Origin: Phocoena phocoena
Lineage: Eukaryota > Chordata > Mammalia > Artiodactyla > Phocoenidae
DNA length: 64,000 nt
Direction: 5' to 3'
Assembly: GCF_963924675.1 (NCBI RefSeq)
Contig: NC_089226.1
Coordinates: 46,393,124-46,457,123, forward strand
Shown here piece after piece: positions 49,626-61,351 of this stretch (position 1 is the first letter of the stretch; every line of letters begins with the position of its first letter). The notes under the pieces are model-generated. The model was given only the letters and a program-made list of their open reading frames with translations, was not told where the DNA came from and ran no database searches. The position numbers were made by a program, and so were the translations under genes.

Positions 49626-51240
49626 TCCCAAGAAGAGTCAGGAGGACCCTTCTTTCTGATGATAAGAGCTACCTGCCTGATTATGCTTCCCTTTTAACCT
49701 AGAGTCCAGAAACAAACTTACAACTTAGTTATGGCAGCCCTGTTACCATTAAGGTTGTGATATTATAACCTTTTTCCTAGCTCTTGATTTTCTACTTCTG
49801 AAGTTTATCAACCAATGAGAAGAACTTATCAACCTGACCAGACCAGGGCATGTGTATATATGTGTGTACACACACATGCACAAGCTTCGAACAGCTATTT
49901 TTCAAGGCAATTCCCACTTGGGTAATCCCCTGCCAAGAGAAAATGTAAATCACTTTTCAGTCCAGCATCCAGGGGCTCTGCAAATCAGTCCAAGATAAAT
50001 TTGATCTGGGTCTACATAACAGAAACCGGGCAGCCAGCCAGCTAACTTTTGTTTTGTGTTTTAAGACATTAAGAGAAATGCAACGTGCTCTTTGTCAAAT
50101 GATGTCTATGGCGATCAAGCACGGCCCCACTGGGCTAAGGTGTAGCCCTGGTGAAGGAGCGGGGTAGCTTGGTGGGTTGGGCTAAGGGAGGACGTTTGAG
50201 GGGTCAACACCCCTGGGTAACTTAAAGGCTGCAGAAACCTCTAAGGAGGGAAAAAGCAAGGACCTCAACATTCAGGATGTTGCTTCTAAAAGTGTCGCAG
50301 ATCAGAAACTCCTAAGGGTGGAGTGGGGAGGTGAGGGTGAGAGGGAAGCAGGGAGATGAGGTGTGGCCAGTTCACAAAAGGGAGTTTGAACCTTCCCCTG
50401 GAGTCTGTGGGAGCCCTTGGACCAATTTAAACAATGATGCTGTCATGCCCACTCTTCAACTCAGCACTATTGAACTGGGAGTCAGGAGATTTCTCATTAT
50501 CATGTAATTACTGTAACAATACTTGGAGGTAGACGTTATTACTTTTCTTTTCCAGTTGAGTAAACTGAGACTCTAAAAGTAGCTAAATTGCCTAGGATCA
50601 CAGGCTATGTGGAGCCAACACTTGAAGTCCAAGAGCCTTCAGCACCACGCGTTGAATTTTCCAGTTTGGCTCCAAGGCAAGGACAATATCTTAATTATGC
50701 ATCTTTGTTTTCCCTACCCCTCCCCGCTTGGTCCCAGCTCTCCAAAATTTAGTCGACTCTGGGAGGTTGAAAAGTCAAACAGGACCTCGCCTTTTTTTTT
50801 TCTTCCCCCTCCAGCAGGCCCTGGGAATGGCTGTAGGAGCTGGCAAAATAAGTGCACTTTGAGGCCAGAGACCCTTTTCTCCCCTTCGGAGCACATTCCC
50901 TTTTCCTGTTCCGTCTCTGAGAGAGGAATTTTGCCCGTGGGAGCTGTCTCAGGTGCCAAATGCTCCCCCTGACCTTTCCGTGCCTCCCTAACACATTCCT
51001 GCATTTAAATCAGAGCTGGTCAATGTTTCATTCCCTGCTACACGCCCCCAGCCTATCTTCTGAAGCTGGTGAACGATTAACCTCCAACAGCCCTTGATCT
51101 TCCTCCTGAGAAGCCTTCGAACACTTTACTACTCGGTGTCAATGATCTACCAAAACTCTCCAGTCTCCGAGGAACCCCTTGCATACATTTTTATAATGAT
51201 TCTGATGATATACGATTCTTCCAAACAAGTAAATACAAAG
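49626..51240. other. Intergenic; one MIR
   Basis: A plus-strand MIR is at about 50480-50635 (TTTTCCAGTTGAGTAAACTGAG). A TGTGTGTACACACA palindrome occurs near 49862. The 121- and 96-codon opposed frames at 50607-51004 have no recognisable domain. Confidence 0.45.
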
Positions 51241-51257
51241 CACACACATCAAATCTT

Positions 51258-51466
51258 TTTTTTTTTTTTTTTTTGCGGTATGCGGGCCTCTCACTGTTGT
51301 GGCCTCTCCCATTGCGGAGCACAGGCTCTGGACACGCAGGCCCAGCGGCCATGGCTCACGGGCCCAGTCGCTCCGCGGCATGTGGAATCTTCCCGGACCG
51401 GGGCACGAACCCGTGTCCCCTGCACCGGCAGGCGGACTCTCAACCACTGTGCCACCAGGGAAGCCC
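51258..51466 (-). mobile_element. Young CHR SINE, short subtype
   Basis: T19 tail, GCGGTATGCGGGCC, CACCAGGGAAGCCC. 13-bp TSD CACATCAAATCTT / CACATCAACTCTT at 51245 and 51467. Confidence 0.94.
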
Positions 51467-51534
51467 CACATCAACTCTTGAATCACATTTTCTTGAAATT
51501 TCTTGAAAATTATTACAAAGAACCAGAGAAGACG

Positions 51535-51690
51535 GGCGAAGATTCTAGCTTAGCTCTGCCACTTACGTCCTTAGCCAAATCTCTTCACTTGTGCAGGTTT
51601 TCTCTTCTTCACTTATCAAATGAGGAGAACCATTCTTTTCTCTTACATTTAGTATACAGATTAAACATCAATGTAAAACGGTTTGGCTCC
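51535..51690 (-). repeat. MIR fragment
   Basis: TAGCTCTGCCACTTACGTCC, AAATCTCTTCACTTG and ATCAAATGAGGAGAACC. Confidence 0.6.
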
Positions 51691-51970
51691 TAGTGGAAAT
51701 ATAAGAAGTATTCTTACTTAAGAAGAAACTGTAGCCTAAAGTTTGTAAAGGCATAGAGACTTCTGGAACTGGAAAGCACCTGATAGAGCTTGTGCATCTT
51801 TTACACGTGAGGGAGCTGGAAGGGAGAAGTCAGAACTATATTCATCAATCCCTCAGTCAGTCAGTGGTCTATAGTCCAGTTCAGCTCTGTCTAGTAGAAA
51901 TACAATATATAAGCCATACATGTAATTTTAAAAGTGTTAGTAATCACATTTAAAAAGTAGAAGGAATTGA

Positions 51971-52091
51971 GACTTCCCTGGTGGTCCAGTGGTTAAGACT
52001 CTGCGCTTCCACTGCATGGGGCACGGGTTCATTCCCTGGTCAGGGAACTAAGATCCTGCATGCCGTGAGGCGTGGCCAAAAAAAAAAAAAA
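51971..52091 (+). mobile_element. CHR/Bov-tA-like SINE, short form
   Basis: GACTTCCCTGGTGGTCCAG head, GCACGGGTTCATTCCC box B, A-tail. Perfect 18-bp TSD AAAAGTAGAAGGAATTGA at 51953-51970 and 52092-52109. Confidence 0.95.
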
Positions 52092-52104
52092 AAAAGTAGA
52101 AGGA

Positions 52105-52156
52105 ATTGACACAACATTGTAAATCAACTATAGTTCGATTAAAAAAAATTTTTTTT
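52105..52156 (+). mobile_element. Minute L1 3' end insertion
   Basis: ATTGACACAACATTGTAAATCAACTATAG is the terminal stretch of cetartiodactyl L1s, followed by A/T runs. Only about 50 bases were inserted; flanked by AAAGTAGAAGGA copies at 52093 and 52157. Confidence 0.75.
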
Positions 52157-52379
52157 AAAGTAGAAGGAAACAGGTGAAATTAATAACGTATTTTATTTAA
52201 CCCAATATATTTTTCATGTAGTCAACATAAAAGTTATAAACAAATTATTTTATATTTGTTGTACTAAATCGTCACAATCTGGTGTCTGTTTTACACTTAG
52301 AGCGCTGTGAAACGGACTAGCCACACTTCAAGTTCTCAAGTGGCTAGTGGCTACCATATTGGACAGCACGGCACATATC

Positions 52380-53700
52380 TAGTTCAATATGTCAGCAAAC
52401 ATTTCATGCGCCTGTTATGTTCCAGGCACTCTACTGATGCAGGGATATGAGGGTAAACAAACGCAGGAGAGGACCAGGTGGACAGCCTTGGAAACCACAA
52501 ACCGTAACCCAAGGCTGGGAGCCCTTCCCCAACTAGGCTGCTGGATTATGCACGTGTATGTTTGCTTGAGCAAGTCGAGAAGCAAATTCTCCAGGGACCA
52601 TATCTGTATCTCGAGGGCAGTTTCCTGTACTTGGGTATCAGGGATAGCAACGTTTTTGTACCGAGTTGCTATTATGTCCTAGGCATTGTGCTCTGTACTC
52701 AACAGGTATTGTCTGATTTACTCCTCTGAGTGACCTGTGTGGGGATATTATTTTGCCCATTTTAAAGAAGAGGAAGTAAAGGCTCAGAGAAGCTGAGTAA
52801 TTTGTCCAAGGGTCACACAGCTTATCAGAGGCAGAGCTATGACTCATTCTCAGAAAGGAGGCATGTTTAACTTGGTCAGTGTCACCCACGGAGAAGTGGG
52901 CAAGATGAATGTTCCTTGGCCATTACTATTTTGGACTATTTAGAAACGTTCCTAAAGTTTCCTGAATAAAGTGACTGGAGGTTTATTTTAATAACAACTT
53001 TCCATCCCTGGTGACCAAAGTTCCCGCTGTTTGAAGGCTGTTTTCAACTCCTGCTCACACAGGAATTGTATGAGCTAGTAAAAAGTACCCAGAACGTGAA
53101 TACCCACCAAGCTGGAACATGGGCCGCTGCAGCTCCAGTATTTCCTGAAAGAGTATCCACTGCCATAAGGGCCACAGATGAATAAGTTTATGAACCTGGA
53201 ATAATCAAGGAGAATGAAACGTTCTGCTCAAGATCATCAGTGTGATTTCATGGGGACATCTCCCCCTAGAGGAGAATAGACAGTGTGTATGTTTGGCGGG
53301 AAATTAGTTCCTAGAAAAAGGTGATACTTTGCATTAAGAAACAATTCAAAATTAGATCACATCCTGAAACACAGAACATATGACACCCTGTGAGACCCAC
53401 CTGGCTGAACTTGAACTGGATTGACTACAGGATTAGGAAGAAAAAGAATCAAAACCACGTTTATTCTGTTATTTGAAATGATTTTGTTTACTTATATTTT
53501 ATTCACTTAGCAAATACTTTCTGAGTACCCACTAGGTGCTGGATCTGCATACATGGCAGGGAGGGTGGGAGGCAGACATAAGAAAAATGCCAAGGGAGGC
53601 CACTTGACCCTCAGGTAGCCTTTAAGCTGAGCTGAGAAGTCTAGATTTCAGAGCTCAGGTTTGGGTTTTACAAATCTAAGAGCTGATACATGATGCTTAA
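52380..53700. other. Intergenic; L2 tail and MIR
   Basis: Minus-strand L2 tail at about 52385-52470 (GTCAGCAAACATTTCATGCGCC) and a plus-strand MIR at about 52665-52870 (AGAAGAGGAAGTAAAGGCTCAG). Another L2 tail scrap occurs near 53500. No gene. Confidence 0.5.
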
Positions 53701-53713
53701 AACCATGGGAATA

Positions 53714-54008
53714 GGGCTTCCCGGGTGGCGCAGTGGTTGAGAATCTCCCTGCCAATGCAGGGGACACGGGTTCGAGCCCCAGTCTGGGAAGATCCCACAT
53801 GCCGCGGAGCAACTAGGCCCGTGAGCCACAACTACTGAGCCTGCGCGTCTGGATCTTGTGCTCCGCAACAAGAGAGACCGCGACAGTGAGAGGCCCGCGC
53901 ACCGCGATGAAGAGTGGTCCCCGCTCGCCGCAACTAGAGAAAGCCCACGCACAGAAACGAAGACCCAACGCAGCCAAAAATAAATAAATTAATTAATTAA
54001 AAAAAAAC
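53714..54008 (+). mobile_element. CHR SINE linking long and short subtypes
   Basis: GGGCTTCCCGGGTGGCGCAG head, GGGTTCGAGCCCC box B. It has the ACAGTGAGAGGCCCGCGCACCGC block typical of the short subtype and continues with the long-subtype 3' part (GCAACTAGAGAAAGCCC) to a TAAATTAATTAATT tail. TSD AACCATGGGAATA / AAACATGGGAATA at 53701 and 54009. Confidence 0.93.
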
Positions 54009-54021
54009 AAACATGGGAATA

Positions 54022-54990
54022 AATGAGATTCCCTAGATAGAAAAAAGAATAGAAGGTCCAGGACCGAGCACCGAGAAATAGTGACATTTCACGTTGGATG
54101 GAAGAGGAGCTGAGAAGGGAGGCTGGGAAAGGAGCAGACTGTGAACTTGGAGCATAACTAGGAGTGTGGGTCTCACAGAAGCCAAGAGAGTGCTTCAGGA
54201 AGGAGAGGGTGCACTACTGTGCCCCGTGCAGCTTGGAGGGAAATAAGATGACCACAGCAGCAGCAGTAAAAAGGGTCATCTGGTTGAGGTGTCATGGCGA
54301 CATTGGTTAGTCGCTGAGGGGTGGTGCTGAGACCGGGTGGGGTGAAGGGTGACTAGGAAATGCAGATGTGAGGACAGAGCATGAAATTTGCTCTTTTGGA
54401 ACATCGAACATATGAAGCTGAGAAATTGAGTGATATGTGGAAGGGCAAGTGGTTGGATCAAGAAGGTACTGGTTTTGATTTGCAGATAGAGCCTGCCCAT
54501 AGTCACCCTGTTCTTTCTTCTGGAGTTCCTCTGCAGGCAGGACTCTACTCATTCTGTAAGATCCAGATTTAAGTGTCCCGTCCTCTGTCAAACATTCATT
54601 CCGGGGCCAGTTAGATGTCTGTCCTAGGTCCCTAGGCCACGCTGTGTATACCCTGTCTGCCTTAAGGCTTATTTCAAAAATTAGGAGGAGCCCTGGAAAA
54701 CCATTAAATCTCAGCTCCTGCCCTGTTAGATGTTCCCAGGTCCTCCTCTAGAGCTGCACTGCCAGCCCCACAAGACACCTGGGGGTGAAACCCTCACATT
54801 CACATCAAGTTTCACACTTCACCACAGAAGCACAGATCTTCACCTGTGGGTGGGTGGACCAGGGAGGGGGTTCTTGGCTCTCTGTGGATGAAACGCCCTA
54901 GGCTGTAGGCTAGAAAATTGAACCGAAACCAGGGGGTACCACAAGGTGTCACTGTTGATCCTCAGTTAAACAAAAACTGATTAAGGCAGG
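54022..54990. other. Intergenic sequence without recognised feature
   Basis: No gene; opposed 63-94 codon frames at 54276-54591. A CTCF-like motif lies at 54937-54954. Confidence 0.45.
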
Positions 54991-54994
54991 GACT

Positions 54995-55150
54995 TGGAAA
55001 AACACTTCAAAAACACTTATTCTGCAGATGAAGAAACTGAGGCACGGAGAGGTGACACGATTTAACAAAGATCATGTAGCCAGTCAGTGGCAGAGCAATT
55101 ATGAGAATCCAAGTCCCTTAACTTTTGGACCATCTTGACCACCTTCTCCC
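54995..55150 (+). repeat. MIR SINE
   Basis: GATGAAGAAACTGAGGCACGG, ACAAAGATCATGTAGCC, AGTGGCAGAGC. Confidence 0.8.
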
Positions 55151-55945
55151 GCTGCTCTTCGGCAGCACCTAGAGAGGAGGACCAAGCTGTCTCTACAATC
55201 ATTCACTCAAGACCATAGCTCTAGATTGGAAATAGAATAGAGAAAAATGGAAGGGGAAAAAAAGAACGGAAAAAGCAAACCTTTAGCATTCATTTTCCCC
55301 ATGTGCCTTATGCAGTGTTCAGCTTAGATGCCGCGGCCCACAGTGAGAGTATGGCGCGCAGGGCCCCCATCTGTGACATGGTTTGAATAGCTGAATAGAA
55401 AAGTATCAGGTAATGGGTTTCATCCTTTTTATGGCTTCGACTTAAAAAGAGTCTGGTTCCCAAGGAAAACAAAAAGCCAAGTTGCTTCAGCAAAGAATTG
55501 GCTGAAACCTAAGTAGGAACCAGATAAAAACATTTGGCGGACAGAAGAATGAGGATAAATTTCTGGGCCCTTTGTTCGGGGAACGGGGCGCTATGGGGCA
55601 GGAGATCCTTTGTGAGCCAGTGACCTATAGACCAGGCATTTATCCCGGTGTCTGAAAAGAACAAGGTAGCAGAGGAGTCTTGGGAGAGGGACTTTATCCT
55701 CACCCACCAGGTGTCTCATGAGGTCTCCCCTGCTCCTTGGCCTGACTTCCATCAGCCCTTTCTTCTCCCCTTGCGGTTTCTACTGGAGTCTCCTTTTATT
55801 GCCTCCCAGTCAACTTTTTTAAAAAGTTAAGGTAATAAAATTAACATGAGCTCATTTCAAAAATTCAGATACCAAGTAGCAGAAAGAAGGAAATAAAAAG
55901 ATCTGTAATCCCTCCATTCAGAAATCATTTCTCTTAACCTATTGT
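55151..55945. other. Intergenic sequence
   Basis: An L1/HAL1-like scrap is possible at 55805-55920. Otherwise nothing recognised. Confidence 0.45.
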
Positions 55946-55949
55946 CTGT

Positions 55950-56470
55950 AAGTCAGGCAGTTGGCTTGTGGAGCACCTGCCGTGTGTCCAAGGCGCTGGG
56001 TTTAGAGCCGGGAAACAACACACACCAATCCCGGCTCTGCCAGAGTCTCCATTATAGTTCGGAAGGCAGACAATCAACTTTTAAAAGAAGTAAAATACTT
56101 AGTGTCAGAGTCTGGTAAGTGCTATGGGGACGGAGAAACGAGAGAAGGGGATGGGGATTTTACTGGTGGTGAGGTGGCGACTTAAAATGGGATAGTCCGG
56201 GGCTTCCCTGGTGGCGCAGGGGTTGAGAGTCCGCCTGCCGATGCAGGGTACACGGGTTCGTGCCCCGGTCCGGGAAGATCCCACATGCCGCGGAGCGGCT
56301 GGGCCCGTGAGCCATGGCCGCTGAGCCTGCGCGTCTGGAGCCTGTGCTCCGCAACGGGAGAGGCCACAACAGTGAGAGGCCCGCGTACCGCAAAAAAAAA
56401 AAAAAAGGATATTCTGAAAGTGCCATCTGAACAAGGCCCTGAAGCAGATAAGGGAGCAAAGCATGTGGAC
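55950..56470 (-). repeat. L2 fragment split by a SINE
   Basis: Outer parts 55950-56189 and 56406-56470 read as one element (GGAGCACCTGCCGTGTGTCC ... AACAAGGCCCTGAAGCAG) once the SINE is ignored. Confidence 0.55.
56200..56405 (+). mobile_element. Young CHR SINE, short subtype
   Basis: GGGCTTCCCTGGTGGCGCAG head (box A), GGGTTCGTGCCCC box B, CGCGTACCGC then the A-tail. TSD is short or diverged (GGATA at 56190 and 56407). Confidence 0.93.
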
Positions 56471-57315
56471 ACCTGGGGAAAGGCTCCTTCCTTCCCATCC
56501 ATTTCCTGTGCATATGTAATAATGCAATTATAGCATAAGTAATATCTGACTACCACCTTGATGCTAAAAACATAAACAATATGGAAACATATAGATGACG
56601 AGAGAACCACTTTCTCACCACCCATCACCTCCTCCTCCCTCCAATAAACACATTGACCATGGTGTGATCCCTACTGAACTTGGTCTCTGCATTTGTATTC
56701 ATTTCTGTGTATCCCACCCATGCATTTAGCTTCATTTTATTTACTCCATAAGTGAGATTATCCTTTGTGAAGGTGATGCCTTTTTATTTTCCACAGACAG
56801 TCTCTTCTAAATGTTTTCTATACTTCAGAAATACAGGAGAGCTCTGGGCTTCATATAAAAATGAAAGAGGTACATTTCATTGCTAAGTGTGGTTGGATGT
56901 TTCTCTTCCTCCCATGGGCTATTAATCTAGGATTCATTGCATTATATTATAATGATTTGTTTCTGCCTCTATCTCTTCTATTGGACAGTGAGTTATTTGT
57001 GGTCAGGGACTGGGTCTTCTCCCTGAACTCCCAGTGCCTGGTACAATGCCTAGCACATGGTGGGTATTCTGTAAATGAATGGGCAGTTAATTACACTTTC
57101 CTACGTGACCATATAAGGCTTCCAACATTGGATGGGATATGCGCTGAGATCAATGTTATGGTCTTTCCTATTGGGAATTATTTATTCTCCATTGAAAAAT
57201 CTGTGTCACTATTGGATATAGCCATTATTGGATGGCAGCCAGGATGCCTGGGGTCAAGTCCTTCAAATCAAATAGTCCAGCGTTAGCTATGAGAGCCACG
57301 TTTCACTACCCTTGC
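56471..57315. other. Intergenic; L2 end
   Basis: Plus-strand L2 3' text at about 56950-57090 (TGGTCAGGGACTGGGTC, CAATGCCTAGCACATGG). The 141-codon frame at 56861-57286 is built largely on it and is rejected. Confidence 0.5.
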
Positions 57316-57319
57316 TGAA

Positions 57320-57460
57320 AGGAAATGAACATTTAATGAGTGCGCAAATGTGCTAAGCACTTGACAGAACACTGCTCATTCAAGGCACAAAAGAACTCAG
57401 TAAAGTAGATACTATGTTGGAGATGTGAGGAAAGCAAGAATCAAAGAGATTAATATGGAT
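57320..57460 (+). repeat. MIR fragment
   Basis: GAACATTTAATGAGTGCGCAAATGTGC head, TAAAGTAGATACTATG, AGATGTGAGGAAAGC. Confidence 0.6.
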
Positions 57461-57631
57461 ATTACGTGGGTCCATTCATGTACCACCATGCAGATTTATC
57501 TTACCATTTCCCGACATTTATTTTAGGTTTTTTTCCCAGAAATAAACTATTATGTATAAATATACCCTGGAGGACCCTGTTCACAAATTTAATTGCCAAG
57601 CCTGGATGGAACATTTTAAAAGCCACTTATG

Positions 57632-57839
57632 GGGCTTCCCTGGTGGCACAGTGGTTGAGGGTCCGCCTGCCGATGCAGGGGACGCGGGTTCGTGCCCCGG
57701 TCCGGGAGGATCCCACATGCCGCCAGGCGGCTGGGCCCGTGAGCCATGGCTGCTGAGTCTGCGCCTCTGGAGCCTGTGCTCCGCAACGGGACAGGCCACA
57801 ACAGTGAGAGGCCCACGTACCGCAAAAAAAAAAAAAAAA
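57632..57839 (+). mobile_element. Young CHR SINE, short subtype
   Basis: GGGCTTCCCTGGTGGCACAG head, GGGTTCGTGCCCC box B, CACGTACCGC and A-tail. Perfect 14-bp TSD AAAAGCCACTTATG at 57618-57631 and 57840-57853. Confidence 0.96.
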
Positions 57840-57859
57840 AAAAGCCACTTATGCAACTT

Positions 57860-58080
57860 TGTCACTTAGCAGACTTTAATTGACCTTAGGCACTGGGCTA
57901 GGCCCTATGGATACAGAAAGGAATGAAGCATGGTCCCAGCCCCGAAAGAAACTCCCTTTCCAGAGGGAGTGGCATGGCAGATACAAAAGCTTTTACAGTT
58001 GAGAAACTGAGGCTCAGGGAGGGCTGGTGACTCTACCAAGGGGCAAAGCCAGGTTTAGAGCCCAGGGGTCAAATGAAACT
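57860..58080. repeat. L2 and MIR remnants
   Basis: Minus-strand L2-like text at 57870-57965 (TAGGCACTGGGCTAGGCCC). MIR core on the plus strand at 57985-58075 (GTTGAGAAACTGAGGCTCAGGG). Confidence 0.6.
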
Positions 58081-58598
58081 GACCTCTTAGAGCCCTGGGA
58101 GACCCCCTACAGCACATCCCACTTGCAGCAGGGCAGCCCCTGAGTGGAGGGGTCTCCTCTCGGAGGGATGCCAGCCACACAAGAGAACTGGTCTGACACA
58201 ACCAAGCAGGATCCATGAGAAACACTCATGGCTGTTTTTTTCTGTCTCCACTAACTAACTTTTTGCTGCAAAGAATAAAATTCTTGTCTGGTGACACACA
58301 CTTCCTGTCAGGATGAGGCACACCCAGCCAGTGGAAACCACCCAAATCAAACGAAGAAAAATCCTTTTAATTCCTCTAGGTGCACATTTTTGGGTTCCAC
58401 TGGATTGTTGCCATTTTCCCAGGGGCTATGCCAGTGGTGGGTTTGAGGAACAGCAAATTAGAACAATACACTAATAAGGGTAACAACCACAGTGACATTA
58501 AATCATCCACCATTTAATATCTCCAATTAAATTCCCATGTTCTATAAAAGCAATTCATTCTCATAGAAAACTCAGAAACTGACAAAAATCTGTGTGCT
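58081..58598. other. Intergenic sequence without recognised feature
   Basis: No gene or clear repeat. Confidence 0.45.
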
Positions 58599-58599
58599 T

Positions 58600-58908
58600 T
58601 TTTGATAAAAACAAACCCAAATCTATATTTTTTCAGTTCAAACAACCACTGTTAACATTTTGATGTGTATAGTTCCTTTTCAAAAATAATATTTATATAC
58701 ATTTTACATCCTGCTCTGTTCACATAACTTTATATGGTAAATATGTCCCCATTAATTATGTTCTTTAACACATACTTATAAATGATACGCAACATTCTGC
58801 TATGCAGTTGCCATGTGATTTAGGTGGTTAATCTATTTTTGGACATTCACATCCCCACGTAATTTTTGGTTATTATATTATTACAACTCTAAGCAGATTC
58901 TTGCCTCA
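58600..58908 (-). mobile_element. Old L1/HAL1 3' fragment
   Basis: CAACCACTGTTAACATTTTG, CATCCTGCTCTGTTCACATAAC, TATGCAGTTGCCATGTG wording in reverse L1M order. Confidence 0.55.
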
Positions 58909-59114
58909 TTAAGAGGCACCACTGGACTTCCCTGGTGGCGCAGTGGTTAAGAATCCCCCTGCCAATGCAGGCGACGAGGGTTCGAGCCCTGGTCCGGGAA
59001 GATCCCACATGCCGTGCGCAGAGCAACTAAGCCCGTGCACCACAACTACTGAGCCCACACACCTAGAGCTCATGCTCCACAACATGAGAAGCCATCGCAA
59101 CAAACAGTAGCCCC

Positions 59115-61351
59115 CATTTCCACTAAGATCAGGAACAAGACAAGGTTGCACACTCTCACCACTATTATTCAACATAGTTTTGAAAGTTTTAGCCACAGCA
59201 ATCAGAGAAGAAAAAGAAATAAAAGGAATCCAAATTGGAAAAGAAGAAGTAAAGCTGTCACTGTTTGCAGATGACATGATACTATACATAGAGAATCCTA
59301 AAGATGCTATCAGAAAACTACTAGAGCTAATCAATGAATTTGGTAAAGTAGCAGGATACAAAATTAATGCACAGAAATCTCTTGCATTCCTATACACTAA
59401 TGATGAAAAATCTGAAAGTGAAATCAAGAAAACACTCCCATTTACCACTGCAACAAAAAGAATAAAATATCTAGGAATAAGCCTACCTAAGGAGACGAAA
59501 GACCTGTATGCAGAAAATTATAAGACACTGATGAAAGAAATTAAAGATGATACAAATAGATGGAGAGATATACCATATTCTTGGATTGGAAGAAGCAACA
59601 TTGTGAAAATGACTATACTACCCAAAGCAATCTACGGATTCAATGCAATCCCTATCAAGCTACCACTGGCATTTTTCACAGAACTAGAACAAAAAATTTC
59701 ACAATTTGTATGGAAACACAAAAGACCCCAAATAGCCAAAGCAATCTTGAGACAGTAAAACAGAGCTGGAGGAATCAGGCTCCCTGACTTCAGACTATAC
59801 TACAAACCTACAGTAATCAAGACAGTACGGTACTGGCACAAAAACAGAAATATAGATCAATGGAACAGGATAGAAAGCCCAGAGATAAACCCACGAACAT
59901 ATGGTCACCTTATCTTTGATAAAGGAGGCAAGAATATACAGTGGAAAAAAACAGCCTCTTCAATAAGTGGTGCTGGGAAAACTGGACAGCTACATGTAAA
60001 AGAATGAAATTAGAACACTCCCTAACACCATACAAAAAATAAACTCAAAATGGATTAAAGACCTAAATGTAAGGCCAGACACTATCAAACTCTTAGAGGA
60101 AAACATAGGCAGAACACTCTATGACATAAATCACAGCAAGATCCTTTTTGACCCATATCCTAGAGAAATGGAAATAAAAATATACAAATGGGACCTAATG
60201 AAACTTAAAAGCTTTTGCACTGCAAAGGAAACCATAAACAAGACAAAAAGACAACCCTCAGAATGGGAGAAAATATTTGCAAATGAAGCAACTGACAAAG
60301 GATTAATCTCCAAAATTTACAAGCAGCTCATGCAGCTTAATATCAAAAAAACAAACAGCCCAATCCAAAAATGGGCAAAAGACCTAAACAGACATTTCTC
60401 CAAAGAAGATATACAGATTGCCAGCAAACACATGAAAGAATGCTCAACATCATTAATCATTAGAGAAATGAAAATCAAAACTACATTGAGATATCACCTC
60501 ACACCGCTCAGAATGGCCATCATCAAAAAATCTGCAAACAATAAATGCTGGAGAGGGTGTGGAGAAACGGGAACCCTCTTGCACTGTTGGTGGGAATGTA
60601 AATTGATACAGTCACTATGGAGAACAGTATGGAGGTTCCTTAAAAAACTAAAAATAGAACTACCATATGACCCAGCCATCCCACTACTGGCATATACCCT
60701 GAGAAAACCATAATTCAAAAAGAGTCATGTACCAAAATGTTCATTGCAGCTCTATTTGCAATAGCCAGGACATGGAAGCAACCTAAGTGTCCATCGACAG
60801 ATGAATGGATAAAGAAGATGTGGCACATATATACAATGGAATATTACTCAGCCATAAAAAAACAAAATTGAGTTATTTGTAGTAAGGTGGATGGACCTAG
60901 AGCCTGTCATACAGTGTGAAGTAAGCCAGAATGAGAAAAACAAATACCGTATACTAATACAAATATATGGAATCTAAGAAAAAAAAGTGGTCACGAAGAA
61001 CCTAGGGGCAGGATGGGAATAAAGACGCAGACCTACTAGAGAATGGACTTGAGGACATGGGGAGGGGGAAGGGTAAGCTGGGACAAAGTGAGAGAGTGCC
61101 ATGGACAAATATACACTACCAAATGTAAAATAGAGAGCTAGTGGGAAGCAGCCGCATAGCACAGGGAGATCAGCTCTGTGCTTTGTGTCCACCTAGAGGG
61201 GTGGGATAAGGAGGGTGGGACGGAGGGAGATGCAAGAGGGAAGAGATATGGGGATATATGTATATGTATAACTGATTCACTTTGTTATAAAGCAGAAACT
61301 AACACATTATTGTAAAGCAATTATACTCCAATAAAGATGTTAAAAAAAAAA
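59115..61351 (+). mobile_element. 5'-truncated L1 retrotransposon (2.2 kb)
   Basis: Contains the last part of ORF2 from the reverse-transcriptase core onward, the 3' UTR and an A-tail after AATAAAGATGTT. 9-bp TSD AGTAGCCCC at 59106-59114 and 61352-61360 is SINE sequence. The 5' truncation removes ORF1 and the endonuclease, so it cannot mobilise itself. Confidence 0.95.
59116..60713 (+). pseudogene. L1 ORF2 C-terminal remnant, disrupted
   Basis: Encodes the rear of the L1 ORF2 reverse transcriptase. The first open stretch (to the TAA at 59756) includes the SGTRQGC block and the FADD catalytic box, near residue 30 of the frame starting at 59180. The rest is out of frame: further stops lie between 59990 and 60060, and a second open stretch at 60168-60713 covers the C-terminal region ending in the cysteine-containing [18 protein letters not shown] segment. 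At least one internal stop and a frame change make it non-functional. Confidence 0.92.

Larger units (their letters stand above)
51880..52374 (+). mobile_element. hAT DNA transposon, MER58-like
   Basis: CAGCTCTGTCTAGTAGAAATAC at the left mirrors TACCATATTGGACAGCACGG at the right. Internal text AACAGGTGAAATTAATAACG and TATTTTATTTAACCCAATATA fits the MER58 type as I recall it. Carries two later retro-insertions; no transposase. Confidence 0.65.

Noticed and set aside
56200..56290. tRNA-like sequence with box A and box B
   Set aside because: It is the tRNA-derived head of a SINE. No intact cloverleaf or mature tRNA gene is present.
56861..57286. 141-codon plus frame
   Set aside because: Built partly on an L2 3' end; no domain or splice context.
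59180..59758. 192-codon open frame with a reverse-transcriptase box as a functional gene
   Set aside because: It is a fragment of L1 ORF2 missing the endonuclease and ended by an internal stop, within a 5'-truncated insertion.
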